A stretch of DNA of 64,000 nucleotides from Undaria pinnatifida (lineage: Eukaryota; Sar; Phaeophyceae; Laminariales; Alariaceae). A model generated the notes under the pieces. It had not been told where the DNA came from. It searched no databases and saw only the letters and a program-made list of their open reading frames with translations. The first letter of the stretch is position 1, and each line of letters opens with the position of its first letter. This document shows positions 34,360-45,097 of this stretch, piece by piece. The DNA lies in assembly GCA_012845835.1 (NCBI GenBank), contig JABAKD010000025.1:24413923-24477922 (forward strand). The letters run 5' to 3'. Both the position numbers and the translations under genes were made by a program.

Positions 34360-34400
34360 GTGTCGGGGGGGGGCGACGCGCCCCCCCCCGGGCCCGACAC
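34360..34400. other. Very G/C-rich hairpin
   Basis: gtgtcggggggg...gcg pairs with cgcccccccccc gggcccgacac, leaving a 3-nt loop (acg) and a small bulge. It stands at the end of the tandem array, before R1 copy 2. Confidence 0.8.
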
Positions 34401-35380
34401 AGTGTGCGTTGGAAGGACCCTCACCAGTGTGCGTTCGAAAAGGTACATGGAAAAACTATAGTATGTATTTTTAATAATTTATCATCGCGCACGGCGTCAT
34501 CTCGTTTGTCAATAGCTCGTTTGACGCTGGCTTCCGGAAAGAATATTTGTCTACCACTGTGGTCGTATCAGTGGACGATTTGCCGCTTGCAGAATGGTTG
34601 GATACAATTCGTTGGGAGTTCCATTTTCCTTTACCGCATTTATATTGACTGTTGGGATATGGACGGGAAGGTCCACGGCTTGCATGGCATTTTCCCGTGT
34701 AGTAACGAACAAACCCCTTGCATTCTGAACAAACAGACTCCGAACTTACGAGAAGAAGTTCTTAGAGCTGATACCACCGACCACGCGGTCGCGCGTCGGT
34801 CCAATCAGTGAAGTTAGGTAAGTTCTGCGTACAGCACGAAACGCGACCAATGTTCTTTTCGAAGATGGGGAAGCACTGTGTTTTGTATAGGTGTGGAGCG
34901 CCAGACGAACGCAATGGGAGGACCTATCACGGCAAGAGGACGGCGACGCAGTGAGCTTGAGGAGTCCATTCTGCATGCTGGGGTTACCACTGAGCTGAAG
35001 CCTTAGCTAACGGTCAGTTAAAACCGAACGTCAAGGTAATGGCAAGGGGAGATAGACCGCCAAGGCTGGGTGATAGTGTTAACGTCGAGAATATGCGTGT
35101 AATTCTTGTGGCCTACTCGGCGTACGAGAAAAGGATTCGTATCACAAATCAAGGCGAATGAGAAATGATGCTTCCGAGGAAGCTAATGCTTGTAGACTAG
35201 ACGACTTCAGCGATAGTGGCTCATGAGGTCTGCGATGATAAGACCTCCGTCGATCTCTCCGAGGAGGAGCGAACGAAAGGGCTTACAAAGCTTGCTGCTG
35301 TTGATTTTTAGCCGACGAGTGATAACGTTTTTACCGGCCTATATTATGTGTGCTAAATCGATGGATGCGAGCGGTCTGTA

Positions 35381-36133
35381 GTGACCACAGATTCCCCGCG
35401 CAAAAGCATGCTCTGCGGGATACGTGTTGCTGACAGCGGGCTCACCGTGGTGGTGAATCCCGACGGTGCTCTGTACAGGCCGAAGCACGGTGAAGTGCTG
35501 GAGGAGGCGATTGCCGCGGGAGTTGAGCGACTCAAGTTCCGTCGGAAGGTGAAAAGGACGATGCGATTCGATCTCGAAACGCACGATGCTGACGCGGGCG
35601 TCCGCGTAACTTCCACACAGCAAGAGGACCAACCTGTAATTGAGGCCAACGATGCTGCCCGCCGGTAGGGAACACAGCGTCGTGACGCTAGGTCGGTGGC
35701 TGCTGCAGCGGCAAACCCGCAAAAATGGTTAGCTAGCGATCGCAATTAATAGGAGGGTATCAATGCCGCCGGCGTAAAAGCGGAGCGTAACCGTCGGTAC
35801 GACAACATCGAGTGTTTAGCGTGTGGCATTCGACGACATATGCAGCGGGGCTGCCCCCAACATCAGCAGGCAAGGGGCAGAAAGGCGTTCTCAACCAGAG
35901 CCACGTCCAGACTTTCATGCAGCAGCAACAGCCCACAAGCGGTCCCGTTTAGCAATATCAGAGTCAGCGGACCGAGATGGCCCCTGCGTCTGATACTCAT
36001 TGGGCTAGTGGGTACAAACGCCGTACCTGCTGCGCCTGAATCAACTCCACAGACGGATACCGACTCCGTGTACATTCTCGTGCCGCAGGAGAAGATTGCG
36101 CCAGTCGATAACGGGCTCGCAGAGACTGTGTAG
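35381..36133 (+). pseudogene. Gag relic with CCHC zinc knuckle (R1 copy 2)
   Basis: Frame 35,381-35,668 encodes a charged, capsid-tail-like segment (RKVKRTMRFDLETHD). After a frame change, 35,813-35,854 encodes CLACGIRRHMQRGC, an exact CX2CX4HX4C knuckle as in retroviral and LTR-retrotransposon nucleocapsids, followed by Gln/Arg/Ser-rich sequence to the stop at 36,133. Such knuckles bind the element's RNA. No uninterrupted gag frame exists. The sequence before 35,381 (34,750-35,340) matches copy 1 but is too broken to read. Confidence 0.65.
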
Positions 36134-36439
36134 CACCAGGATTTACCGACACGGTGAAGCACAAGGATTGTTGACATTCACCGGAGAATGCAGCGCCTGT
36201 TCTTCATTCTGTTTCAGTACAGCCGCGGGCACCCTTGTCGCAGCAGTGGCGTGTATATTCAAGCACCGTCTCTTCTGCACGTGTCTCGGTGGTTTAGTAT
36301 GGTTAATGCGGCGACGAGGGTTTGAATTCAGTAGATAACGAATCGCATTCGACGGCCCGGACGCAACATCTCGCCGGGCTTGTGCTTCCCGGTGCTTTCG
36401 CGGCTGTTAATGTCAAGGGGAGACGGATTTTAGTTCAGC

Positions 36440-37420
36440 CATTACAGTCATATCGGAGGAGCTGGTAAGGGCCGTGGAGGGAGAGCGGTGGATGACCCAA
36501 ACCGCGTTAGCGCAGGCGCTTTTTTATCATTCACGTGTGCTGATGTCGTTAGAGAAGAAGCGTGATGTTGAGACACAATCGTGCCCACTCTACGTAGCAA
36601 TCGAAACGCAGTGGGCACCGGTTTCGTTTACCACGCCGTGTTGGTGAGGCGATAAGGATATCATCGGGCAAACAACGCTCAGAGATATACCCAGCATCGA
36701 CGTCATGGCGCAGCTCATGGCATCTGAACTCAAGCAACACGGGTGTCAAGATGACGCTGGCATAGAGTGTACAGCTCATGCTGTACTCTAGCTTGTCGCT
36801 GGTGGTGTGTCACGGGCGGCGATGACTATCACGGCTCTCGGGCCGGGCGGCGACGCGTCAGGTTTCGTGCAACATGAGGTTATTCTGACGTTGGTGTCTA
36901 TACGACCCATGATGTTCCAGAATTCTGAGGTGGAGATGCACGATCGTGTGGGCGTGTTGGAGCCGGCGGTTGATGACGCTGTTGACCATGGCTCACCACT
37001 AGAATGCGCCAGGATGTAGCGCGATATCGTTCTTCGTGCCCACTTTGACGTATTCCATCAAGCGAACTTGGGCAACCCACCCACAGACGTGGAGCCTATT
37101 ATTGTGTGGATACAGCCAGGTGCAAAGGTCGTGCGGAAGAAGCCTCGTCGACAACGTAACCGCCTGCCGTGGAATACGGCCGTTTTCTGCGACCGCCCCC
37201 CCGGGGTGACGTCGATCGGCGTCGAAGTGACCTGGGAATGATTGGCGGACGCGGCGAGCCCCTGGGGTTCGATGCTAAACGTTTTCCATTTTAAATCGGC
37301 CACTCTTCGAGAAGAGATTAAAGCGCTGTGGATGGAGGCGAAGCTGAAGCGCGGACTGGTACAGCGGCATGATTTGTTTTGTGATCAGGTTGTTCTTTGG
37401 AGGGGTTCCCGGATTCTGAG
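36440..37420 (+). pseudogene. Retropepsin and RT N-terminus relic (R1 copy 2)
   Basis: One frame can be followed from 36,492 to about 37,300 with stops near 36,645, 36,791, 37,017 and 37,240. Segments: DKDIIGQTTLRDIPSIDV near 36,655-36,705 resembles the retropepsin tail (D.++GR..L..LGIDV) of oomycete/algal Ty3/gypsy elements. PPTDVEPIIVWIQPGAKVVR and KPRR at 37,078-37,150 are the linker that opens RT (PP.DV.P..V.L.PGA.PVR.K.RR), followed by ASPWGS at 37,255 where W-(A/S)-S is expected. The palm with the catalytic aspartates is missing, as in copy 1. The active-site DTG/DSG of the protease was not found. Confidence 0.55.
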
Positions 37421-37698
37421 CTGCTGATTTTCTGTTTTTCTGAGTTTTGAACTTTTAGATTCTACCGCTTGGGGGTTTTTGCGTACGGCGCTGACAGTGT
37501 CTGACGCAGCTACAGCTGTCGGTTTGTCGCCGAGGGTGTGTTTGGACAGAGCATGTCCGGAGTTGATGGTAACGTTTGTTCGTGGCTGTCGTACTGAAAT
37601 ACACATTCCGTGTTTCGCCAGGTTACATGCGCAATTTAATATTTGACGTGTTGCTCGTGGTTTCCTTAAAAGATGCATAGGTGACGATGGGGCTGTTG

Positions 37699-39110
37699 AA
37701 ATATCAATCTCATGGTCGGTACACGAGGTGAAGATTAGGTTGTGGCGAACCTTACCACGTTTTTTTGGTCTTTGTCGTTGCTTATCGTACGGAAGCCTAT
37801 GTTTATCAAAGCTACTCCGTCCATGCCAACTTGTTGTTGGTAGCCGGAGATGAAACTTTAGATCGTGTTGCACCGCCGTGGTCGTGTCATCAAGAATTTT
37901 ACCGCACGTAGAATAGTCGGATACAGTTTCAGGGAGTTTCAATTCACCTGGTTGCGTTTCAAGGGAATATTTAGAGGTAAACGTGAAGGTCCGTGGGAAG
38001 TAACCATACACCCGGTACTTCCTGGCTCTTCCCCTTTCTAGGCTATAACTCACTGGCCAAGAAAATAGCACCGCAAAGAAGGGTATAGTTAAGCTACCGG
38101 TTGGTGGTGCGGCATCGCACCTCGAGCCTTGTCCAAAAGTCGCAGTCTATTTTGTAAATAGTGCGCAGATATTCTCAAATTGTTCGTCTTACACCCTCCT
38201 TTTACCCTCTGGCAGTAAGTGGGCAGCAATCACTTTGTCATTGACAGAAACCCCACAATATGCAGGTAGAAAGTGAAAAAAAGTAAGAGGGAACACGAAA
38301 AAAACGAGAGCGGCAAAGAAAAAAGACACGTCGCCCATGGTCTAACGGTCGTGAGCGAGCACTTAAATCTGGGCGATCATCGCTCTTACACCCAAGCGTC
38401 TTCATCCGTTAGACATTTACAGGAGGATTACAGTATTAGAGCACGTTAGGATGGAGTCCCGCCGACAGAGTCAGAACTCGAGCAAGACGAACGCGCTATC
38501 TGCGGTGTTCAACCGCACCAGCAGCAGTCTGTTTCATCCCCAAAGGATGTAAATCCAATGCCTCAACTTTTAGCTTCTGCTAAACGTGAACGAATGATGG
38601 CTCGTTGGAGTTTCGAGACGGCGTGGTAAGTGTCGAGCATACATGTGGGAACCACGAGACCTTACAATTACACCTTTCTCGACAAACGCGTTAAATAATG
38701 CAATTCAATGGATTGGAAGCGTCTGTGTCGAGCAAAACACACTAAGAAAGACATTTGCCGATGGAAAACGGCCCCGGAAAAGAGATACACTGACGTGCAA
38801 CGGACCCTTACAACCTGCCCTATGGCCGAATGGCTTCAAAAACAAATTCGACTACTGAGGAAAAGTTTTAATGTGTACGGTGAACAGAGGGCGTCACGAG
38901 CGTTTTGTCTTCTATCGGAAAAAGGTGCGGCACAATGAATCTTGGGTGCGGCAAGCCTTACATCGACTTCGGATGTGACGCGCAAAACGTGGGCCAGCTC
39001 ACCCCAGCAGGTCCGTACCTGTGGCCTTGACCACGGGTATATTTTGTCTAGTACGGCTACACCCACCAGTGTTTATGGCCGTCGTACCCGTATTCGTAAA
39101 AACCGTTTCG
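37699..39110 (+). repeat. R1 LTR-like segment, copy 2 (shortened)
   Basis: Starts TGAAATATC and parallels 3,882-6,130 and 53,028-55,250 (gagcacgtta..agtccc near 38,440; cgatggaaaacggccc near 38,759; cttgaccacgggtat near 39,026). Several hundred bases present in the other two copies are absent around 38,700. Confidence 0.5.
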
Positions 39111-39640
39111 TGTACGTATGTACATATATCGTTTAGACATTTGGCACCTGCAATTTGCATGCAGGTAGAGTATTTCCATCGCATCCACCTCCTTAGCAAC
39201 TTCCCCCCCCCCCCCCCCCTTCTGTCTCTGCCCGACAGCAAAACAAACCCGCCGGTATTACGAATACTACCCGACAAGTGATACAATTTGTGTGCCTGTG
39301 GAATACTCCTTGCAGTCGCTCAAATTATTTTATAGTCTCTTCAAATCGCTTCAATTCATTAATAATGTATTACTCAACTATCAATCAACCTTTCCCGCTA
39401 CCCACATGATCGTCTGCTAGCTTCACCCGTGCCGTGGGCTTAATATGGTATATATATGAAACCTATCTCCCGAGGAATTTCAGAAACTTAAGGAAAAGAC
39501 ACCAGTTTACACTAGGAAACGGACAGTGACAGCGAACGTAATAGTGTGCAGTAGTTGTATGTAAGAAAGAAAAGGCTTATCCGGTTGCTTTCAAGAGAAA
39601 ATATGGGGAGATTGTGACGAACTGATCGTAGACCAGGTCT
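39111..39640. other. Stretch without recognised genes; poly-C run
   Basis: A run of 16 C (39,203-39,218) lies next to R1 copy 2. The rest is AT-moderate sequence without repeats or readable frames. The last 150 bases (gaaagaaaaggcttatccgg...) may already belong to the LINE that becomes readable at about 39,648. Confidence 0.4.
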
Positions 39641-41840
39641 GACGTACAGTTTAAAAAAGTAATTGCAAAGGAAAAGTCAAAAGTAGGAAAGATGGATGCA
39701 ATGCTAACAGACTCGCTCCTTTACACGAATAAAAAAAAAGTGTATTCTGCTGAATGTAATTGTACGAAAGCTAGATAACGCGGGAGAAGTATGGGAACAT
39801 ATGTTCTTAAGATTACTAGAAACAGTTCAGATGACAGCAGCTGAAAATGTACTAGGTACCTAAGTACGACGACTAGAACAGTAATAAGATCAGAACAACA
39901 AATGTACCCACATAGAAAAAAGAAGACAAAAAAATGAAATATCAAAAAGAAAACATATGTATAGCACTCCAGCTGTGAGATTGAAGATTTCGTCGAAATT
40001 AATCTTTGCAATCTGTGTGTGATACTCTGATCGGGCGTATTATTGGGTGTGTCCTCGTTAGGGATATAGGTCGGCGACTCCGCTTGACACTACGGTGTAG
40101 CATGCACCAGGGTCAACAGGGTGATTTTCGTCAGTCGGCGCGCGGAATCTATAAATTTGTTATTGAGCGGATAACATCTGACAGATGTGGAAGCAAAAAC
40201 ATCAGCTTGTCAAGTGCATCCGGTAAGTCGCACAACCGGTGAGGGCAGCGCGGATTTGTAAAAACAAAAGCGTGGGGGCCTGGGTTTGAACAAGAAGGAG
40301 AGGGGGGGCGGGGAACGGCGGGGTAACTCAATCTGTGAACGGAAACTGTGAGTTATATAAGAGGGAAAATCTGACCGTTGTGGAAGGAATGCATCAGTCT
40401 ACCATGTATGTCCTGTAAGTCGTACAACCGGTGAAGCGAGGGCGAAGTGTTCGAAAGGGTGGGGAGTGAGCGGGGTTTGGATGTTTAGGGGGGCAGGTTA
40501 AGAAGGCGTGGGGCGCTGGGTTTGAACAAGATGGGGCGGGGGGGCGAGGGGGGTTACAAGTGGGGTAACTCAATCTGTGCACGGAAACTATAAATCCTTT
40601 AAGGGACACATCTGACGATTATGGAAGGAATGCATCAGTTTATCATGAATATCCTGTAAGTAGTTCAACTATTGAGGAGAGGGAGGAGTGTTCGAAGAGG
40701 TGGGGTGGGGTGGGTTGGGGGGGAAGGGGATTTTTAACAGCGTGTATTCGCATAGATTTAGGGGCTTGCTATACTGGTGGTGCTAGGTCTAGGCCATGGT
40801 GCGGGTGGTGAAGAGGGAGGGGGCGTTGGGGGGGGGGGGGGGGGGGGGGCATGAATTGGTGCTACCCCATGGATGGCTAAAAACAATAGGGTGATATCAA
40901 CTGCCTGGTAGTCATTACTGCTTTGGCAGAAGTTGGTTTTAGCTGTTGCATTTGAAAAAGAGATTGCGGGGGAAAAATTGAAGAAAGGGTGGGGCGGGGA
41001 GGCGGGGGGTGGCTGGGGGGTAGGGTGGGCGGAGGGGGGTTTACATGGAGCTATGGCATCGATGGCTAGAGTAAAGAATATTCCAGAAAGAAGTTGCCAG
41101 CCATAGCGCATAGGGCAGAATGCGAGAAGAAAACCAAAGAGCGAGGTAGAATAATATGGGATGGCGTAGGCGAGAAAATATTGAACAAATTTTGAGGACC
41201 AAGAAGAGGGACTGTCCGTAGAGATGTTTGGCCGGTACAAGACAGAAGCACAAAAAAGGATGGAATAAAATCAAAAGCTAGCGCTAACAAATATTGTGAA
41301 ATAGGAAAATATCGAGGGGATATACCCGGGGTAAATGGAAGATTTCGTAATTGAAACGTACACGGCCCAATGGCTTACGCGAAAACGATTAAACTACGAT
41401 CTCGTGTAGGGGACCTGGACTTGCCATATAGAAGAAAAATACGTACTAGTAGTCTGGAGGAGGACGTGGATTCACATATGTGCCCATATGGCACAACCAC
41501 AGAGAGTAGGAGAATATTGAGCGTACAAGGAGGACAAGGATGGTATATAAGAGTATATACCGAAATTGAACGAATTTGATACGCAAGACTTTATCGGAAC
41601 GTTACAAAGAGGGAGTGTAGCGAGCAAACGATCGCCATCTTAGGATATTTGTATTGACTACAAACGGAGAAACAGGAAGGACATAGGGTAAGCAAACAGT
41701 GTTAAGTGGGGTAGGGAAAAAGCGTAATGAGCGCCAATAAGTTGGAGGCGTCGCGACTAGGAGTAGGGACAGTGCTCTTTTCTGAAAGAGATGCAGTGAC
41801 ACCGGTAAAATGACCAAGGCAAACAACGAATGCGTAATTA
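39640..41840 (+). mobile_element. LINE (non-LTR retrotransposon) ORF2 C-terminal relic, split
   Basis: Four pieces in order on the plus strand match, from memory, the C-terminal third of a widespread LINE RT: KVIAKEKSKVGKMDAMLTDS (39,649-39,710); NAGEVWEH and LLETVQMTAAENVLGT (about 39,775-39,850); then, after a 1.05-kb interruption, LPAIAHRAECEKKTK (about 41,090) and AKTIKLRSRVGDLDLPYRRK with CPYGTTTESR (41,373-41,515), the remnant of the terminal CCHC finger; finally IAILG...QTEKQEG (41,630-41,690) and GKMTKANNE (about 41,805). Frames change at about 41,088, 41,520 and within the last piece, and stops are frequent, so it is dead. The 3' end carries no clear poly-A. Confidence 0.65.
40010..41040. 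repeat. G-rich tandem array interrupting the LINE
   Basis: Three units share ggtaactcaatctgtg, acggaaact, atggaaggaatgcatcag, tcctgtaagtcg and caaccggtga (catcag landmarks at 40,190, 40,392 and 40,633; spacings 202 and 241). Between them are G-runs and gggtttgaacaaga. It ends in a poly-G tract near 40,828-40,849 and another G-rich stretch to 41,040. The plus strand is strongly purine-rich and could form G-quadruplexes. Confidence 0.8.
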
Positions 41841-43411
41841 CCCCCCACCCCCCTCTCCATTTACATATTTATGTTCAAGTTATCCTCGGTTAGCACCGAC
41901 GCTGTAATACATTTTATGTATACTGGGGCTTGGCGTTGGTTGGCAACGGCGCTGTAAACCATTCCAATCACTGGTTGAGCTAGACAACCAGGATACAGTT
42001 TTTTCATTTACTGTGTTGGTTATCGAGGTAAACCATATTATGCGGTGTAGAGAGCCCTAACTCCGCACGAGGGGAATCAACGCATCACGTATTGTGAATA
42101 TGGTAAGGCACCCACGACGCAGTTGCATTACAATACCCATTGCTGCCTCTAGAGTGGACACACTACAAAACAGTTGACAACTCATTGGTGCAACAGTCAT
42201 CCGTCTTCGAGAAAGTACGCACAAGATGCCGAACTCCGTCTTACGAGCGGCTCTTTGCAGCATGCAGTTGACAGTTCATGCTACTCGTCGAACACCTCAC
42301 GACGCTTCGCGCATGGTGCGAGCAATGCCTGCCTGGTTGGTGGAAAGCCGACGTGCCCCGTTCCAGCAGATTGGGAATGCCAGGGTCTATGGTCATTCGA
42401 CTACGGCCATGCACAAACTGAGCACCTTCCCCCTCGCCCTCCTCCTTCGTTGATTCCCCCGCCCTCTTTTTCCCCCATGACATACGACTGCAGGGTATTT
42501 AAAAATAATAGCATCACTGTGTTGACCCTGGTACAAGCTAGATCCAAGGGGAAGTCGCCAACCTATTTCCATAACAACGACACACTCCTAAAACTACGCA
42601 AACCTGCAAATATGAGGTTCGATGAAATGTTCGATATCACAGCTGTGGGCGTATTATTATATGTTTTTGAGTGAATAGCACGCCTTCTCACTGTACTGGG
42701 CCATTGCCCACAGTTTAGTGTTACTGCTGGGCCCATGTAGCTCTAAGTTTCATATCAGGGGGCGTGTTGAACACCAGGTCGACGAGTTTGCGTTTCCTCT
42801 CTGGAGTATTTTTCAAACTAAATCTCACCACGCCCATCGTTTACGACATATTATTTACTTACATCTCACAACTATTCACGTAACATGTCTGGGTTTGTTG
42901 TTGCAAGCGTATTTTGATTGTCTGAGTGGCATGAGTAAATCCATGCCGCCAATGGATAAGCACGGGTATGAATATTCCATATCACGTATTATCGTTGTTT
43001 GGACTCTAAGACTCATATCTAGCTACTGACTTGTTATAGCTCAGTGTCCCATACTGTAGCACGCGTCTGAAGCGGTATTAACAATATCAGCGGATGTGGC
43101 ATCGTTGTGCCACGTTTGGTGGGCTGAAGAAGCGTGCTGCGATACGGGTAACATATTCTGGCTGAAACCGCTGTTGGATGTCAAGGCTTTTAATCCGAAC
43201 CTGGTCTCCATTTCGTTGTTGTTGTGCGCGCTGTTTGATTGTATACCTAGGCCATGAGAATACTCGTCAGGCCGCACACTTTATTACTTCTTATCAGGTG
43301 TTGGGGTTAAGCATCGCGCTCCTCATGTTGCCGCCTCTGAATACAAGCATTGCACCCCAACCGTGGCCTGCGTCCGAAACGATTGTAATAACGTCCGTCG
43401 GAACTGCGCAG

Positions 43412-43495
43412 GGGCTGTCTTCGCTAAAACAGACTGTTCTATCGCCGTGCAAGGCAGCACGTACTTTGACTCCAACAACGCGAGCGGCCACGGAG
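43412..43495 (+). CDS. PMP-like exon 5 (84 nt, phase 1-1; altered end)
   Basis: Borders ctgcgcag|g and cggag|gtgag. It encodes AVFAKTDCSIAVQGSTYF then DSNNASGHG. The conserved DD before the final glycines reads GH here; the twin at 48,678 keeps DD. All four differences between the twins change an amino acid. The preceding codons (TVACVRNDCNNVRRNC) are also open in both twins. Confidence 0.55.
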
Positions 43496-45013
43496 GTGAG
43501 ATTTCATCGGAAGAATACTGCCGAGCGGGGTAAATGCCTAAGACGGGGTAAATCACGCAAACCATTAATAGACGTCGTTTCATTGTCGTCATTCACCATC
43601 TTAGATCGACAATAAACGACGGCGCCTCCCGTTGAGTAGATTTCGAAAGAAATTTGGAAGCCCACACGAACACGAATGAACTGGGTATATGAAGAAAATG
43701 TCGTGTGTCAGCACGTAATGACGCGTGTTGCGATAGAGGTGCACCATGTCCTTTGTGAAGCTCCTCTATTTCGGGTATTCACACATCTCCCTAAAACTGA
43801 TTGAGGGATGAACAAAATGTTAACCGAATGAATAATCCCAAGGCGTAGGTGTCCGACGCTTTTGGGTTAAGGAGCCCCGTCATTCAGGAATCAGTGCTGC
43901 CTCCATCGTAACAGTCGTTATATACGATGAGGGGAGTCGCAATTTTGAGTCAAGCAGCCAGTGGTCGACGCCGTCAACAATGCAAGTACCGCATTTCGTC
44001 GAAATATTCAATTTTGACTCATCAGGTATAAAAAGCTAAAACCTTTATGTTTCTCACGGACCAAACGTGGCCTAGATTTAGAAACATTAGCCAAAAGCAA
44101 TCCCGACGACGTTTGGGTTGTTGCTTAGTCGTTGGTTGATAAAGGCCCTCGTCAGTCAGGAGTACTCTAGAGCATAACTGCTATCTCTATCGTGACACCC
44201 CTACTGTAGAAATTGTCGCAATTGAAGACCCATTAAAGCAGCATGCTCGAATTGGCATAGGCCTGACATATAATCTTTGCCGCTGTGTCTACATCTCGAA
44301 GTTCTGTTTGTCGTCGACGATGTTTTCGTCGGGTCATGAACGGCGCAATGTACTTTGTAATCAGCTTTTCCCCCATTGGAACACCGACCCCAACCTTGTG
44401 GACGTCAAGCATGCACTGAAGTCAATTCACACGCAAAGTGTGGCTCTTGGTGTGACCACGTTGACGTCTTTGGTATCACCCTCATTAAAATCCACGGTAG
44501 GGACGCGTGTATTTCCGAGTCGTGCGAGGGTCATTCCCGTGACTCATCCTGCCATTCCTCAGTCTCATTCCTCGTCGGAGTTGCATGCAGCCAAGCAACT
44601 GGTTGTCATGCACTCTTCGTCCGATCTGTTTAAAAGGCCTAACCGCTGGCCATGAGCCAAGACCTAATCTTCCCCCTGGCGCATCCAGACTTTCTCAAGC
44701 GCTTCATTTAATGTTTTGGATTTGTACACCCTGCTCAAGATCGGAGTCTGAAGAGTTCGAACGCTAAAACTATGATACACAAACCCACTACAACCCCATG
44801 GCACATATTTGCTGTGTTAGCATTTAAACCGCGGGGCAACACAACCCGAAGTTCTCGGGCATGACATTCTCATGTCACAACATTTCTGTTCGTCCGGTTA
44901 CGTTTTCAGTTCGCGCAAAATCGGTGTTTCATGTGAGGTATTCGGTGACAACAATGCTGCCTTTGTCGTCGCGCGCGTCCCTCAACCTTGCGTCTATCGC
45001 TTCCGGTTTGCAG

Positions 45014-45097
45014 GGGCTGTGTATCTCAGTTCGAACTCTGCTGTCACCGTCTACGGGAACACGTCGTTCGTCGGAAACTCTGCCGGGGCCGACGGAG
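45014..45097 (+). CDS. PMP-like exon 6 (84 nt, phase 1-1)
   Basis: Borders ggtttgcag|g and cggag|gtgat; the donor is weaker than in the others. It encodes AVYLSSNSAVTVYGNTSF then VGNSAGADG, the closest to the canonical F-x-G-N-S-A-x-x-x-GG pattern. It lies in an open frame of 77 codons (44,872-45,105). It differs from its twin at 50,290 by one silent base. Confidence 0.65.

Larger units (their letters stand above)
34470..39110 (+). mobile_element. R1 copy 2: best-preserved relict Ty3/gypsy element
   Basis: Follows copy 1 (120-6,110) through its whole length, beginning with the hairpin-free catcgcgcacggcgtcatct block and ending near the tacacccaccagtgtttatgg words. It contains the only readable gag knuckle and the longest pol pieces of the family. 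It is shorter than copy 1 in the LTR-like part because the stretch matching 4,900-5,540 is missing. The 5' boundary is cut by the tandem array at 33.4-34.4 kb. Confidence 0.6.

Noticed and set aside
39721-40011. Hydrophobic 96-codon minus ORF
   Set aside because: It is the antisense shadow of the LINE piece that reads NAGEVWEH...LLETVQMTAAE on the plus strand.
41041-41274. Hydrophobic minus-strand ORF
   Set aside because: Antisense of the LINE RT relic (LPAIAHRAECEKKTK on the plus strand).
44376-44633. Peptide SWCDHV-FG shared by 8.83, 44.45 and 49.70 kb
   Set aside because: It could be another exon of the PMP gene, but changes between 8.8 and 44.4 kb fall equally on all codon positions and no consistent splice borders were found.
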